DNA of 42,200 bases from a virus, in IMG/VR virus record IMGVR_UViG_3300027857_000036, positions 1 to 42,200 of that record; one strand, written 5' to 3'. Under the pieces are notes generated by a model, which was given only the letters and a program-made list of their open reading frames with translations, searched no databases and was not told the DNA's origin. A program made the translations under genes and the position numbers. This document shows positions 7,660 through 15,117 of this stretch, piece after piece. Position 1 is the stretch's first letter, and every line of letters starts with the position of its first letter.

Positions 7660-7940
7660 AAGAAGAAGTAAATGATATACGTAATATGAATGATTTACGT
7701 GAAGCTGGAATTGATGTACTCCAGAAATTACGTAGGAAGGAAATTGATGTGGCTGAGGCTGTGGCTGCTGAAAAAGTAATAGGACAGATTATTAGTTCTG
7801 TTAAATCACAAATGGAATATGGGAAATATTTAGACGAAATTCCGGAGATAGATTTCATGCAAGACGCTCATAGACCGCAATCCAAAAACTATATTGAAGG
7901 TGAAAGAAGTGCAAGAGAACTGCCCCACAAAAAGCAATGA
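7656..7940 (+). CDS. Small helical protein, unknown
   Basis: 94 residues, starting at an ATG that overlaps the previous stop by 4 bases and is preceded by AAGGAG. Residues 10-60 are amphipathic helix (LREAGIDVLQKL, AAEKVIGQII) and the C-terminus is basic and disordered. It resembles short phage proteins that precede zinc-ribbon genes. No function assigned. Confidence 0.6.
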   Translation: MKEEVNDIRNMNDLREAGIDVLQKLRRKEIDVAEAVAAEKVIGQIISSVKSQMEYGKYLDEIPEIDFMQDAHRPQSKNYIEGERSARELPHKKQ

Positions 7941-8133
7941 AAATTATAATTTGCGCTGTGGTTTTTGTAGAAAGTTTGTGTACTTAGGTGACAAGGAAAT
8001 AATTCAATATTGTTTTGAAGATGAATGGGAATATACGTGTAAACAATGTAATGACCAAGTGCAAAGAAGGTTTGAAGCATTAATAATATCAAAATACTTA
8101 AAACAACAGAAAAAAAGGGGCGGAGTAAGGTGA
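7909..8133 (+). CDS. Small zinc-ribbon protein
   Basis: Four Cys in two pairs (C-G-F-C near residues 17-20 and C-K-Q-C near 44-47) with a basic C-terminal helix. The GTG at 7909 was chosen because AGGTGA lies 5 bases before it; GTG 7900 or TTG 7894 in the same frame are alternatives. It overlaps the upstream gene by 32 bases. A GGGCGG/CCGCCC hairpin spans its stop codon. Confidence 0.55.
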   Translation: MQENCPTKSNENYNLRCGFCRKFVYLGDKEIIQYCFEDEWEYTCKQCNDQVQRRFEALIISKYLKQQKKRGGVR

Positions 8134-8391
8134 CCGCCCTTAATGATGTGAAGTTACTTAAGGAAATAACAATCGCTTTTCAGCATAGCAGTTAAGTAGA
8201 TATGTGTTAAGCGATTTGTATTTAGTAGTTAAGTAGATTTTAAAGAATGACAAGCGTAAAGTGGATAAACCGCCTCTTGCGAGGAGGCGGCAAAAAGAAT
8301 TGGTCACCGGTCGAGGTTCCCGTTTCCGTCTAACAACCGCAGTTTACCGGGTTGCTATGGAAGAGGCAACTGTTAATGAAATGGAGATTTT
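8134..8391 (+). other. Non-coding segment with hairpins and short repeats
   Basis: No credible gene. It contains a hairpin CCGCCTC/GAGGCGG (8270-8290), a long-range pair AATCGCTT ... AAGCGATT spanning about 8170-8217, a repeated AGTTAAGTAGAT (about 8189 and 8227) and a G+C-rich stretch at 8300-8360 with CAACC/GGTTG pairing. There is no T run for a clear terminator on +. It could be an untranslated leader of the helicase operon. Confidence 0.4.
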
Positions 8392-8529
8392 ATGAGTCCT
8401 CGTATATCTCATTATGGCTATAAAGATTATAGCGCTATTAAATTATTAGTTGATCAATATTTCAATCTTAAAGAAGGTGAATCTTATGATGCCTTCATCC
8501 AGAAACTTACCAGAATATTAAGAGTTTAA
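8392..8529 (+). CDS. 45-residue unknown protein
   Basis: A short frame from an ATG with GGAG 5 bases upstream. It stops 1 base before the next gene's ATG, which suggests coupled translation. The protein starts MSPRISHYGYKDYS and ends in an amphipathic helix. No family recognised. Confidence 0.5.
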   Translation: MSPRISHYGYKDYSAIKLLVDQYFNLKEGESYDAFIQKLTRILRV

Positions 8530-8530
8530 T

Positions 8531-8869
8531 ATGAGTAAATTACCGCCATTTGGTAAGTACTTATATTGTTTATTAAGTGAAGATAAGTCCCCTGTGAATG
8601 ATGTTTATATTTTTATTGGTAATAAAGCCTGGGAAAAAGCAAAAGGATTTCAAGTTATTAGGCCAACGACTATGTGTTTGCCGATTACAAATGAACCAGA
8701 CGACTTTCAATGGCCAGTGATTAATTGTGATGTATTACTTTTCGATACTTCCCTATCTTCTGAAAAAAGAATAGAAAAATTAGCTGCTTGTCTTTTTAGA
8801 GATCGAGCAAATATTGTTCGGTATATATCTGTCGATTATCAATTAAACGTTTTCAATAAGGATTTTTGA
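8531..8869 (+). CDS. Unknown protein preceding the helicase
   Basis: A 112-residue alpha/beta-looking protein with strands such as VYIFIG and CDVLLFDTS and no catalytic motif I can name. It lies directly between the 45-residue gene (1-base gap) and the helicase gene (2-base gap), so it belongs to that replication operon. The AT-rich upstream region has no strong ribosome binding site, which supports coupling. Confidence 0.55.
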   Translation: MSKLPPFGKYLYCLLSEDKSPVNDVYIFIGNKAWEKAKGFQVIRPTTMCLPITNEPDDFQWPVINCDVLLFDTSLSSEKRIEKLAACLFRDRANIVRYISVDYQLNVFNKDF

Positions 8870-8871
8870 AT

Positions 8872-9984
8872 ATGAAAGACAAATCAGCATCACAATTATT
8901 AGCGGAGAATAATATCAAACAGTTTCCAGGGGTAGAAGAAATACAGATTGTGACTGAGAATTTGTCTACTATTAAACCAGAAAAGGTGGAATGGATATGG
9001 CAAGACATTTTAGCCAAAGGAAAAATTACTCTCTTTGCTGGAGAGCCAGGGGTAGGTAAGTCTCAATTATTACTCTATATTGCTTCAGTTTTAAGCAATG
9101 GAGGAAAGTTTCACTTTGCTAAGACGAATGTTCCGGTATCCAAGGTATTACTCATTGCGGGAGAGGATAAAATGAGTGATACCGTAATTCCCCGCTTAAA
9201 GGCATTAGGAGCTGATATAGGCAACATTGAGCATATCAAGGGTATCCGTAGGGTAGATAAGAATAAACGTGACTATTACGAGCCTATTTCGTTAGACAGC
9301 CATATAGCGGACTTAGAGGATATAATCATCAAAGGCGGATATAGTGCAGTTATTATTGATCCTATTTCAAGTTACCTAGGTTCAGCAGATGAAAGTCGGA
9401 ACAAAGAGATTCGGGCTATTCTCGCTCAGATTACGGCTGTCTGTGAAAGGAACAATTTAATCGCTATTCTTAACAGCCATTTTAACAAACCTTCAGGCAA
9501 TATGGCGAAAGGTGCCATTTATCGTGTCATGGGAAGCATTGGGTTCGCTGCTGCTGCACGAATTGTTTATGCCGTGGTAAAAGATCCAGACGAAAAATCG
9601 AGGCGCTTATTGATTCCTATTAAGAATAATATAGCTCAAGATGAGAACGGATTTGCCTATAATATCAAACTTACTAATGTTCAATGTGAAGATTTTGAAA
9701 TTTCTATCGGTAAGGTCGAATGGTTGAATGAAATAGTAACCCGGTCTGCCAATGAAATCCTTAATACTACCCTCGAATCAGTTCCAGCCAAGCTAAATGA
9801 AGCCCAAGATTTCCTTTTGACCCTTTTGAAAGAAGGTTCCGTCCCAGTTTCAAAAATTAGACAACTCGCAGAAGAGCAAGGAATCTCAATCGGGAGATTA
9901 TACGCCGCGAAGGATGCTCTAAAAATCTACGAGGACTCAAATCCTGTCTCCAAAAGAGGCAAGCTTTGGATGCTTCCAGCCTAA
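8872..9984 (+). CDS. RepA/DnaB-like replicative helicase-type ATPase
   Basis: A 370-residue RecA-fold ATPase. Walker A (AGEPGVGKS) lies near residue 57-65 and Walker B (AVIIDPIS) near 164-171. A following NSHFNK segment matches the sensor region of hexameric RepA-type (AAA_25) helicases. The C-terminal 65 residues look like a winged-helix domain (KEGSVPVSKIRQLAEEQG). The ATG at 8872 follows AAGGA; an upstream TTG is less likely. The iteron-like region downstream supports a role in phage DNA replication. Confidence 0.8.
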   Translation: MKDKSASQLLAENNIKQFPGVEEIQIVTENLSTIKPEKVEWIWQDILAKGKITLFAGEPGVGKSQLLLYIASVLSNGGKFHFAKTNVPVSKVLLIAGEDKMSDTVIPRLKALGADIGNIEHIKGIRRVDKNKRDYYEPISLDSHIADLEDIIIKGGYSAVIIDPISSYLGSADESRNKEIRAILAQITAVCERNNLIAILNSHFNKPSGNMAKGAIYRVMGSIGFAAAARIVYAVVKDPDEKSRRLLIPIKNNIAQDENGFAYNIKLTNVQCEDFEISIGKVEWLNEIVTRSANEILNTTLESVPAKLNEAQDFLLTLLKEGSVPVSKIRQLAEEQGISIGRLYAAKDALKIYEDSNPVSKRGKLWMLPA

Positions 9985-10057
9985 AACACCAAACAGACAG
10001 ACAAACAGACAAACGCAGACAAACCGCGCCACGCCTACGTTTCGCTTTGTCCGCCAC

Positions 10058-10132
10058 AGACGGACAGACAGACACAAGTGATCAAAACTTGAACTGGTAA
10101 TATTTTAGACACTTCTGTCTGTCTGTCCGTCT
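10058..10132. repeat. 17-bp perfect inverted repeat
   Basis: AGACGGACAGACAGACA at 10058-10074 is the exact reverse complement of 10116-10132, with a 41-base spacer. The spacer itself holds a small hairpin CAAGT/ACTTG. It could extrude as a cruciform or bind an initiator. Confidence 0.9.
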
Positions 10133-10150
10133 TAGAGCCTATAGACAGAC

Positions 10151-10185
<35 letters not shown>

Positions 10186-10342
10186 TATAGTTAGGTAGTC
10201 CCTCTGTCTCATTTGTCCGTTTGTCTGCGTGTTTACCTATGCCAGGGACGGACAAAAGAAATTGCGCATTTTCTGACATTGAATAGTGGGAATATTTACT
10301 ATTTAATTGACTTATTGGGTTTCATAATTTATATTTTAGATC

Positions 10343-10714
10343 ATGACTTACTCAAGGAAGGGGAAGGCAAATCTACTACCGACAGAAGAACAGGAACAAA
10401 GAGCCTTAGTGCAGTGGTTAGAAATGCGGGGTATATTGTTCTATCATGTTCCAAATGGGGGTATGAGAGATGCAAGAGAAGGACGAAAGTTCAAATTGCT
10501 TGGTGTTAAGCCGGGGGTTCCGGATATTTGTATTCCTATTGGGTGTTTTGGGTATCACGCTCTCTATGTTGAGCTTAAGCGGCGGGTGGGCGGAAGTTTA
10601 TCTGCATGGCAAGAACTATGGATACAAGCCTTACGCAGCCGAGGAAATAAAGCGGAAGTAGCAAATGGTTGTGAGGAAGCAATTAGCATTATTTCAGAAT
10701 ATCTAGGGATTTAA
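10343..10714 (+). CDS. VRR-NUC domain nuclease
   Basis: A 123-residue stand-alone VRR-NUC (PD-D/E-x-K superfamily) protein. The signature parts are in order: Q-x-x-L-V-Q-W near 20-27, PNGG then R at about 37-41, G-V-K-P-G-V-P-D at about 54-61 (catalytic Asp), Y-V-E-L-K-R at about 74-79 (catalytic Glu and Lys) and S-x-x-Q near 85-88. Phage members resolve or cut branched DNA. There is no clear ribosome binding site, and a start further in would lose the conserved Q-rich helix. Confidence 0.88.
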   Translation: MTYSRKGKANLLPTEEQEQRALVQWLEMRGILFYHVPNGGMRDAREGRKFKLLGVKPGVPDICIPIGCFGYHALYVELKRRVGGSLSAWQELWIQALRSRGNKAEVANGCEEAISIISEYLGI

Positions 10715-10766
10715 GTAGTAATTATTAGTAATTCTAGGAATTTAAATCAGTTAAGGAAAACTAAAA

Positions 10767-10904
10767 ATGTTATCACTTTGTTGTCGAGCGCTTTTGCGTA
10801 TGGCGAGTAATTTTTTTTATGTTGAAGAGGATTATTATTTATGTTCATTTTGTCATTTGCCTTGTGTTAAGGTAATTGAATATAAACAAATGGATGATAA
10901 ATAA
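10767..10904 (+). CDS. Small Cys-rich protein before the endolysin
   Basis: 45 residues from an ATG with AAGGAAAA upstream. The stop is immediately followed by the endolysin ATG. C-x2-C-type pairs (C-C near 5-6; C-S-F-C and C-V near 26-33) suggest a metal site. Function unknown. Confidence 0.5.
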   Translation: MLSLCCRALLRMASNFFYVEEDYYLCSFCHLPCVKVIEYKQMDDK

Positions 10905-11459
10905 ATGTCTCTTTTTGATGAAGCTATTAAATATGTTTTATCGAATGAAGGTGAACTACAAGAAAATGCAAATGATCCAGGTGGAATTACGAATTTAGGT
11001 ATTTCACTGAGGTTTTTAAAGAATATTCCAGAGGAGAGATTACGTGGGTATGGTTGTATTTGTCTTAGTGATGATGATTTTATTACCTGTATTAGAAAGC
11101 TTACTATAGAACAAGCGAAAGCAATTTACTTAGGAGAATTTTGGACGCAAGCCCCTTTTGCTAAGATACAGTTTCAAGATCAAGCTAATTATATTTTTGA
11201 TATGGCTGTAAATATGGGAATTTCTCCAGCTATTAAGTGTGTTCAGCGTGCAATATGGGCAGTCACCAAGATATGGAATGTATTAGTTGATGATGGTGTG
11301 TTAGGTGACCAAACATTATTAAGAATTGCTACATCTGGAATTTTTCTTATGCCAGCTTTAAGAGCTGAAAGAGGTTGTTATTATAGAGAGTTAATTGAAA
11401 GATATCCTGACAAAAGGGATTTTTTGAAAGGTTGGTTGAATAGGACATATAGAGAGTAG
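10905..11459 (+). CDS. GH108-type endolysin (muramidase)
   Basis: A 184-residue phage lysin. The N-terminal part has the GH108 signature NEG...NDPGGITNLGIS (about 14-35), where the Glu after Asn is the expected catalytic residue. The usual EGG reads EGE here. The second half (F-D-M-A-V-N-M-G, then V-D-D-G-V-L-G-D-Q-T near 130) matches the peptidoglycan-binding part of this family. No signal peptide is visible, so export depends on the holin encoded next. Confidence 0.88.
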   Translation: MSLFDEAIKYVLSNEGELQENANDPGGITNLGISLRFLKNIPEERLRGYGCICLSDDDFITCIRKLTIEQAKAIYLGEFWTQAPFAKIQFQDQANYIFDMAVNMGISPAIKCVQRAIWAVTKIWNVLVDDGVLGDQTLLRIATSGIFLMPALRAERGCYYRELIERYPDKRDFLKGWLNRTYRE

Positions 11460-11537
11460 GTAAAAATGTTATTAATAATGTTTTGCTTGTTTTTATGCTT
11501 GGTGGAGTTTTAGCGCAATGATGTAAGGAGATTATGA

Positions 11538-12032
11538 ATGGATGCTATGTTAGAGAAATTGATTTCCGTTGTAACTGCCTCGGCGCCTTTATTGGGTTCT
11601 GTATTAGGCTCGCCAATGGCGGGTATTGCTATTTCTTTGTTAAGTAGTCATTTTGGGGTATTTCCCGATGTAGCTAATATTTTAAGTAAAATTACTTCAG
11701 TTGGAGATGTAGCAAATACATTAAAGCAATTAGAAGATCAAAATAAATTAGCTTTACAACAATTAAACTTACAAGCTTATCAAACAGAAGTAAGTGATAG
11801 ACAAAACGCTAGAGAAACTGAGGTACAATTATCTCAAGGTGGTAATAAAGATTTTGTACCTCATTTAATAGCAATATCTTTTCTAATTACTTATGTAATG
11901 GTTCAGGGATATGTTGTACTTTATCCTTCAGCAGGAGCGGATTTGATTTCGGCTCGTGTTCAGGATATTTTTTTAATGATTGCTGCATATTACTTTGGCT
12001 CGTCACACCGGGGTATACTGCCCCCGTCTTGA
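11538..12032 (+). CDS. Holin-like membrane protein
   Basis: 164 residues. A hydrophobic N-terminal segment (about 13-40) is followed by an amphipathic/coiled central region with the D-R-Q-N-A-R-E motif (about 95-101) and two C-terminal hydrophobic segments (about 115-133 and 140-158). The layout matches the three-segment holin family of gene transfer agents and phages. It follows the endolysin by 78 bases and has GGAG near the start. The inferred role is opening the inner membrane for the lysin. Confidence 0.7.
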   Translation: MDAMLEKLISVVTASAPLLGSVLGSPMAGIAISLLSSHFGVFPDVANILSKITSVGDVANTLKQLEDQNKLALQQLNLQAYQTEVSDRQNARETEVQLSQGGNKDFVPHLIAISFLITYVMVQGYVVLYPSAGADLISARVQDIFLMIAAYYFGSSHRGILPPS

Positions 12033-12225
12033 TGTAATTGTTTATGAAGAAAAGAACTATTATATTTTCTTCGTAACCATTAGTAACAATATACTCAATT
12101 ATTACTTTTGTAGAGATATTACTTTTTTTAAGTTCTTCAATTACTTCACTAATATCAATCCAATCACCAAACATTAATATAGTTTTATCATTTTCTTTTA
12201 CGAGTATTATTTCCTTGATTGACAT
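11887..12225 (-). CDS. Small protein convergent with and overlapping the holin
   Basis: Starts at an ATG behind AAGGATCTTTAT, so the N-terminal 65 residues (MSIKEIILVKENDK, then an acidic helix) look real. The frame then runs 146 bases into the antisense of the holin gene, and that C-terminal part is compositionally odd (Pro/Lys/His). A lost stop codon or a genuine overlap are both possible. It is the last gene of the small-gene - operon. Confidence 0.45.
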   Translation of the reverse strand: MSIKEIILVKENDKTILMFGDWIDISEVIEELKKSNISTKVIIEYIVTNGYEENIIVLFFINNYIKTGAVYPGVTSQSNMQQSLKKYPEHEPKSNPLLLKDKVQHIPEPLHK

Positions 12226-12235
12226 ATAAAGATCC

Positions 12236-12409
12236 TTATTTTTTTAAGAGTAGATTTAAATCGTTTTTACTAAAGTACTCAATCATTAAACCAATTAATT
12301 CACTTCTGCCGAGATGTATTCCCGTTATTGATCTTGAATTATTTTTTAAATTATCAAGTTTTTTTAACTCTTCTTTATAGAATGCAATACTACGTTTAAT
12401 TTTATCCAT
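12236..12409 (-). CDS. Small RHH/helical protein, paralogue A
   Basis: 57 residues from an ATG behind GAGGAAAAA. The C-terminal half (IHLGRSELIGLMIEYF, then S-K-N-D-L-N-L-L-L-K-K) matches the next gene upstream almost residue for residue, so the two are tandem paralogues of identical length. The L-R-x-E-L-I-x-x-x-I pattern is reminiscent of ribbon-helix-helix proteins. DNA binding is only a guess. Confidence 0.6.
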   Translation of the reverse strand: MDKIKRSIAFYKEELKKLDNLKNNSRSITGIHLGRSELIGLMIEYFSKNDLNLLLKK

Positions 12410-12416
12410 TTTTTCC

Positions 12417-12590
12417 TCACTTTTTTAATAAAATGTTTAAGTCATTCTTACTAAAGTACTCAATCATTAATTCTAATAACTGACCCATGGATAAATGCAC
12501 GCCCAGAGCAGTTTTAGAGTTAAGTGAAAGCTCTTCAAGTATTTTAAGTATATTTTCACTAAAGTAATGTGTGCGTCTTATTTTAGTCAT
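12417..12590 (-). CDS. Small RHH/helical protein, paralogue B
   Basis: 57 residues, the same length as the neighbour at 12236-12409, sharing the C-terminal pattern L-x-x-L-M-I-E-Y-F-S-K-N-D-L-N-x-L-L-K-K. The N-terminus (MTKIRRTHYFSENI) is basic and strand-like. The GAGGAAAAA site is reused in front of the paralogue, as expected from a tandem gene duplication. Confidence 0.6.
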   Translation of the reverse strand: MTKIRRTHYFSENILKILEELSLNSKTALGVHLSMGQLLELMIEYFSKNDLNILLKK

Positions 12591-12602
12591 TTTTTTTCCT
12601 CT

Positions 12603-12785
12603 TTATTTTATTACAATAAAATCAATATCTTTGATTTTAGTGGTAATATTATAAAATCCCATAGAACCATCAGGAAAGTGCCATATATATTTTTTTTGTG
12701 ATGAATTAAATTTATATTCAGCTTTCATCATTTCTAATTGATCGGTACTAAAATGAGCTAATTTACAAGCTTCGGCGAGCGTCAT
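12603..12785 (-). CDS. Small unknown protein
   Basis: 60 residues; the ATG overlaps the upstream stop by 4 bases and follows GAGGAAAA. A short N-terminal helix (LAEACKLAHFS) is followed by beta-like, aromatic-rich sequence. No family recognised. Confidence 0.5.
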   Translation of the reverse strand: MTLAEACKLAHFSTDQLEMMKAEYKFNSSQKKYIWHFPDGSMGFYNITTKIKDIDFIVIK

Positions 12786-12994
12786 AATTTTTCCTCTGTT
12801 TTGTTAGTATTAGCTAAATAATCTATGCCTTCTAATATATAATTACGTGCTTTGATAAATGCCATAATACTCTCATGTAGTAAGTCTTGATTGACATTAT
12901 CAATTTTGCGTAACGCACGACAGTTATCTATTAGTTCATCTAGTCTGTCTTGAATTATTTTAAGAGGATTAGTAGCCAGAATTTTAGTGCGCAT
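12782..12994 (-). CDS. Small helical protein
   Basis: 70 residues, almost all helical by composition (LKIIQDRLDELIDNC). ATG behind GAGGAAAAG, coupled to both neighbours by overlaps of 11 and 4 bases. Function unknown. Confidence 0.5.
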   Translation of the reverse strand: MRTKILATNPLKIIQDRLDELIDNCRALRKIDNVNQDLLHESIMAFIKARNYILEGIDYLANTNKTEEKL

Positions 12995-13262
12995 GTTTCT
13001 TTTCCTCTTTTGTGGTTATATTTTCTTTTAAAAAGAATTCTACCGCCGTTTTAAATAAACGAAATATTTCAGGTCTGCTCATTGAAGTACTTTTTTCTGT
13101 GGCATGAATATGTGCAGCGACGAAACCTGCATATATATTCATGAGTATTTCAAAGACTATCTTAGAATCTTTTATATTCCCTAAATATTTTTCTGCTATT
13201 TTCATTTGTTCTCTACGAATATTGTTTGTGATATCTGCTTTTTCTTGTTCTGAAAGTTGCAT
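12984..13262 (-). CDS. Small helical protein
   Basis: 92 residues, charged N-terminal helices and a hydrophobic middle (VFEILMNIYAGFVAAHIHA, about 37-55), His-rich C-terminus. AAGGA site present. It overlaps the downstream gene by 11 bases. Unknown role. Confidence 0.5.
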   Translation of the reverse strand: MQLSEQEKADITNNIRREQMKIAEKYLGNIKDSKIVFEILMNIYAGFVAAHIHATEKSTSMSRPEIFRLFKTAVEFFLKENITTKEEKKHAH

Positions 13263-13272
13263 TATTATTTCC

Positions 13273-13425
13273 TTATGAGAATAACAAAATTAATAAACCA
13301 CCTATAAATAAATTCAGAGAAGTTATTCCTAGGCATATTTTAGTAAAGAAATGTTTTTCTTGTTGCATACAGTGAATCAGGATAGCGCCTGCGATATAAA
13401 ATAATGGTGCGTTAATATTAATCAT
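13273..13425 (-). CDS. 50-residue two-segment membrane peptide
   Basis: ATG behind AAGGAAATA. Two hydrophobic segments (about 6-18 and 32-49) are separated by a charged turn (QQEKHFF). A minimal membrane protein in the early small-gene operon; it could be an accessory lysis or superinfection-exclusion peptide, but this is not shown. Confidence 0.5.
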   Translation of the reverse strand: MININAPLFYIAGAILIHCMQQEKHFFTKICLGITSLNLFIGGLLILLFS

Positions 13426-13435
13426 ATGTATTTCC

Positions 13436-13681
13436 TTAAATATTAGTTACGTGATTTTCATGTTTGTTCGCATTAAATCCACACCAACTACATAAACCAT
13501 CCATCACATTAAGTGCATAGTTTTCATTGTGACAGAGAGGACATTTAAGTAAGCCTATTCTTTTATCTTCTCCTTTACTGATAAAGCCTAATCCTGAGAT
13601 TTTATTATCATTCGATTGCCAGCGGACATTGAGTTCGTCATAAGCTGGAGAGATGTTGTAAGTAATTAATTTGAGTTTCAT
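13436..13681 (-). CDS. Small zinc-ribbon protein
   Basis: 81 residues from the ATG behind AAAGGA; a longer frame upstream lacks a site. The C-terminus has C-P-L-C and C-S-W-C pairs 16 residues apart, a classic zinc ribbon. The N-terminus is beta-like. It is probably a nucleic-acid-contact or regulatory protein. Confidence 0.55.
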   Translation of the reverse strand: MKLKLITYNISPAYDELNVRWQSNDNKISGLGFISKGEDKRIGLLKCPLCHNENYALNVMDGLCSWCGFNANKHENHVTNI

Positions 13682-13683
13682 TG

Positions 13684-13767
13684 TTAATCCTTTAAGATAA
13701 AAATAATTAATATCGCTGCAACACATAACCAACTAACACTATAGTAAATACATTCTTGCCAAGACAT
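13684..13767 (-). CDS. 27-residue membrane peptide
   Basis: Short, but it has a strong AAGGAGATA site before the ATG and encodes one hydrophobic helix (VAAILIIFIL near the C-terminus). It ends 2 bases before the next gene's start. Likely translated; function unknown. Confidence 0.4.
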   Translation of the reverse strand: MSWQECIYYSVSWLCVAAILIIFILKD

Positions 13768-13794
13768 ACTTATCTCCTTACATTTAGGGGTAGG

Positions 13795-13813
13795 TGGCTA
13801 CTCTGACTAGCCA
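13795..13813 (-). other. Intercistronic hairpin
   Basis: TGGCTA/TAGCCA with a 7-base loop in the gap between the DUF1640-like gene and the 27-residue membrane peptide gene. There is no T run. It may stabilise or separate segments of the operon mRNA. Confidence 0.4.
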
Positions 13814-13825
13814 AGCCTAGTAATT

Positions 13826-14062
13826 TTAATGTTTTAATATAAAACTTAATGCACCGATGACTAAGCCACTACAAGCAATCATCATTGCGCCAAGTTTAAT
13901 TATTAATTCTTGTTTTAATGCTGATAAATCTTTTTTAGTAGCGAGAGTGTCATCTATCATTTTAGCCATACATTCTGCATGATATTCAGCATGTTCTCTT
14001 TTAATACCAATAGCCTCAGCGCCTTTAACATATTGCAGTGTATCGAATGGTATAGTAGTCAT
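13826..14062 (-). CDS. DUF1640-like coiled-coil protein with membrane anchor
   Basis: 78 residues starting at the ATG behind AAGGAGAAATAA. The N-terminal FDTLQYVKGAEAIGIKREHAE pattern matches the DUF1640 (CCDC90-like) family. A short coiled coil is followed by a C-terminal membrane helix (about 57-75). The layout parallels the coiled-coil/membrane protein at 5912-6247. Confidence 0.65.
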   Translation of the reverse strand: MTTIPFDTLQYVKGAEAIGIKREHAEYHAECMAKMIDDTLATKKDLSALKQELIIKLGAMMIACSGLVIGALSFILKH

Positions 14063-14064
14063 AA

Positions 14065-14292
14065 TTATTTCTCCTTCGGTATGAAATTTTCTTCTAGTGT
14101 ATATTTTAAATCTTCTATTAACTGTCTTAAATCCCATTTATCCCATGCTTCAAATGGCTCCCAGATAGTAATACATTCTTCTTCATCTTCTATCTCTCCT
14201 GTAATCAGATTAAGAATAGTGATATAGCATTTATCTTGTGGGATATTACAGAGATATTGTGCTAAGGCTGTGTATTCATATGGTGTTAGCAT
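14065..14292 (-). CDS. Small acidic protein
   Basis: 75 residues, strongly acidic (EIEDEEE near 33-39) with Trp-rich C-terminal half. AAGGA site, 2 bases from the downstream gene. No family recognised. Acidic DNA-mimic behaviour is conceivable but unproven. Confidence 0.5.
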   Translation of the reverse strand: MLTPYEYTALAQYLCNIPQDKCYITILNLITGEIEDEEECITIWEPFEAWDKWDLRQLIEDLKYTLEENFIPKEK

Positions 14293-14296
14293 TCTG

Positions 14297-14479
14297 TTAT
14301 TCCTTGATAGTTGATTGTCTGTAATTACTTAACTCTTCTAGCTCTTGTTCAATAAAGTTAAATGCATTATCAATATGGTCACATTCATTTCTATAATGTT
14401 GAGAAGGCGAGCATTTAGCTAAAATTTCTTTATAAGAAATTAAAACTAACCATATCTTTTCTAATTGAGAATCTCGCAT
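14297..14479 (-). CDS. Small helical protein
   Basis: 60 residues, two helices with a His/Cys-containing turn (KCSPSQHYRNECDH). The ATG lies directly after the stop of the upstream gene and uses an AAGGAG inside that gene. Function unknown. Confidence 0.5.
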   Translation of the reverse strand: MRDSQLEKIWLVLISYKEILAKCSPSQHYRNECDHIDNAFNFIEQELEELSNYRQSTIKE

Positions 14480-14794
14480 TTACATTTCTCCTTCTATAAT
14501 TTTTCTAGCTACTGACTCAACAGCATACCAACACAGTAAATTTTTGAGTTGTTCCATTGAACCTACATTTTTCTGACCATTAAAGCTTGCTATTAACTGC
14601 ATTATCGTTAAACCTTGATCTTCTGCGTCCTCATACAACATATCCCATATTTCTGTTTCGAATTGGTCATGAAAGGCTGTTGTTTCCGTATAGTAAATCA
14701 ATCCATTTACTCCTCCTGAGCAGCCATGGTTAACGATATCTTGTAATTGGTCGGTACTGTATTGATCTAATAAATATTGTTTAATTGATTGCAT
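14480..14794 (-). CDS. Phage protein with HGCSGGVNG motif, unknown
   Basis: 104 residues. The stretch HGCSGGVNGLIYY followed by acidic/aromatic helices (FETEIWDMLYEDAEDQG) is a pattern I recognise from uncharacterised proteins in many phage early regions; no function is established. AAGGA site. The leader holds the second copy of the TAACTACTACTAAC motif. Confidence 0.6.
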   Translation of the reverse strand: MQSIKQYLLDQYSTDQLQDIVNHGCSGGVNGLIYYTETTAFHDQFETEIWDMLYEDAEDQGLTIMQLIASFNGQKNVGSMEQLKNLLCWYAVESVARKIIEGEM

Positions 14795-14823
14795 TGTTAT
14801 ATTCCTTAAGTTAGTAGTAGTTA

Positions 14824-14976
14824 TTAAATATTGAATTTATTATGTATATCTATTCTATATCCTAACCAGCATAATGCAGTTAATCCGTGTCTATAGTTAA
14901 ACCAAAATCCTTGAATATAAGGACACCATGGAAACAAGCCTTTTGCATATTCTCTCTTGCGAATTGTTATCTTCAT
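14824..14976 (-). CDS. 50-residue protein, first gene of the small-gene operon
   Basis: ATG behind AAGGTGATAT. The sequence begins MKITIRKREYAKGLFPWC and is aromatic-rich with several Trp, Tyr and Cys residues. The stop codon merges into the next copy of the leader motif. No family recognised. Being first after the promoter, it should be expressed strongly. Confidence 0.5.
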   Translation of the reverse strand: MKITIRKREYAKGLFPWCPYIQGFWFNYRHGLTALCWLGYRIDIHNKFNI

Positions 14977-14990
14977 ATATCACCTTATTA

Positions 14991-15042
14991 GTTAGTAGTA
15001 GTTAACGAAAAGGAGTTTATCCTCATAACAATACAATGTCAA
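14991..15042 (-). promoter_or_regulatory. Promoter of the small-gene operon, twin of the early promoter
   Basis: On -, TTGACA (15042-15037), 17 bases, TAAACT (15019-15014), 7 bases, GTTAACTACTACTAAC (15006-14991). All elements and spacings equal those at 5578-5629, so both - operons are probably co-regulated. Confidence 0.8.
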
Positions 15043-15082
15043 TACTATTTATTACATTTATTTAAAATATTTACTTACTTAA

Positions 15083-15111
15083 TTGACTAAGCATATATAT
15101 AGAGTAATAAT
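15083..15111 (+). promoter_or_regulatory. Promoter for the 15118 gene
   Basis: TTGACT (15083-15088), a 17-base spacer and AATAAT (15106-15111). The predicted start point falls at or within a base or two of the ATG at 15118, which would give a leaderless message. Confidence 0.55.
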
Positions 15112-15117
15112 ATCTTA

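Noticed and set aside
9857-10075. Cys/Ser-rich frame on -
   Set aside because: It results from GACA repeats read in reverse and overlaps the helicase gene.
12000-12020. GGGG/CCCC hairpin as the holin terminator
   Set aside because: It lies inside the end of the holin gene and has no T run on either strand.
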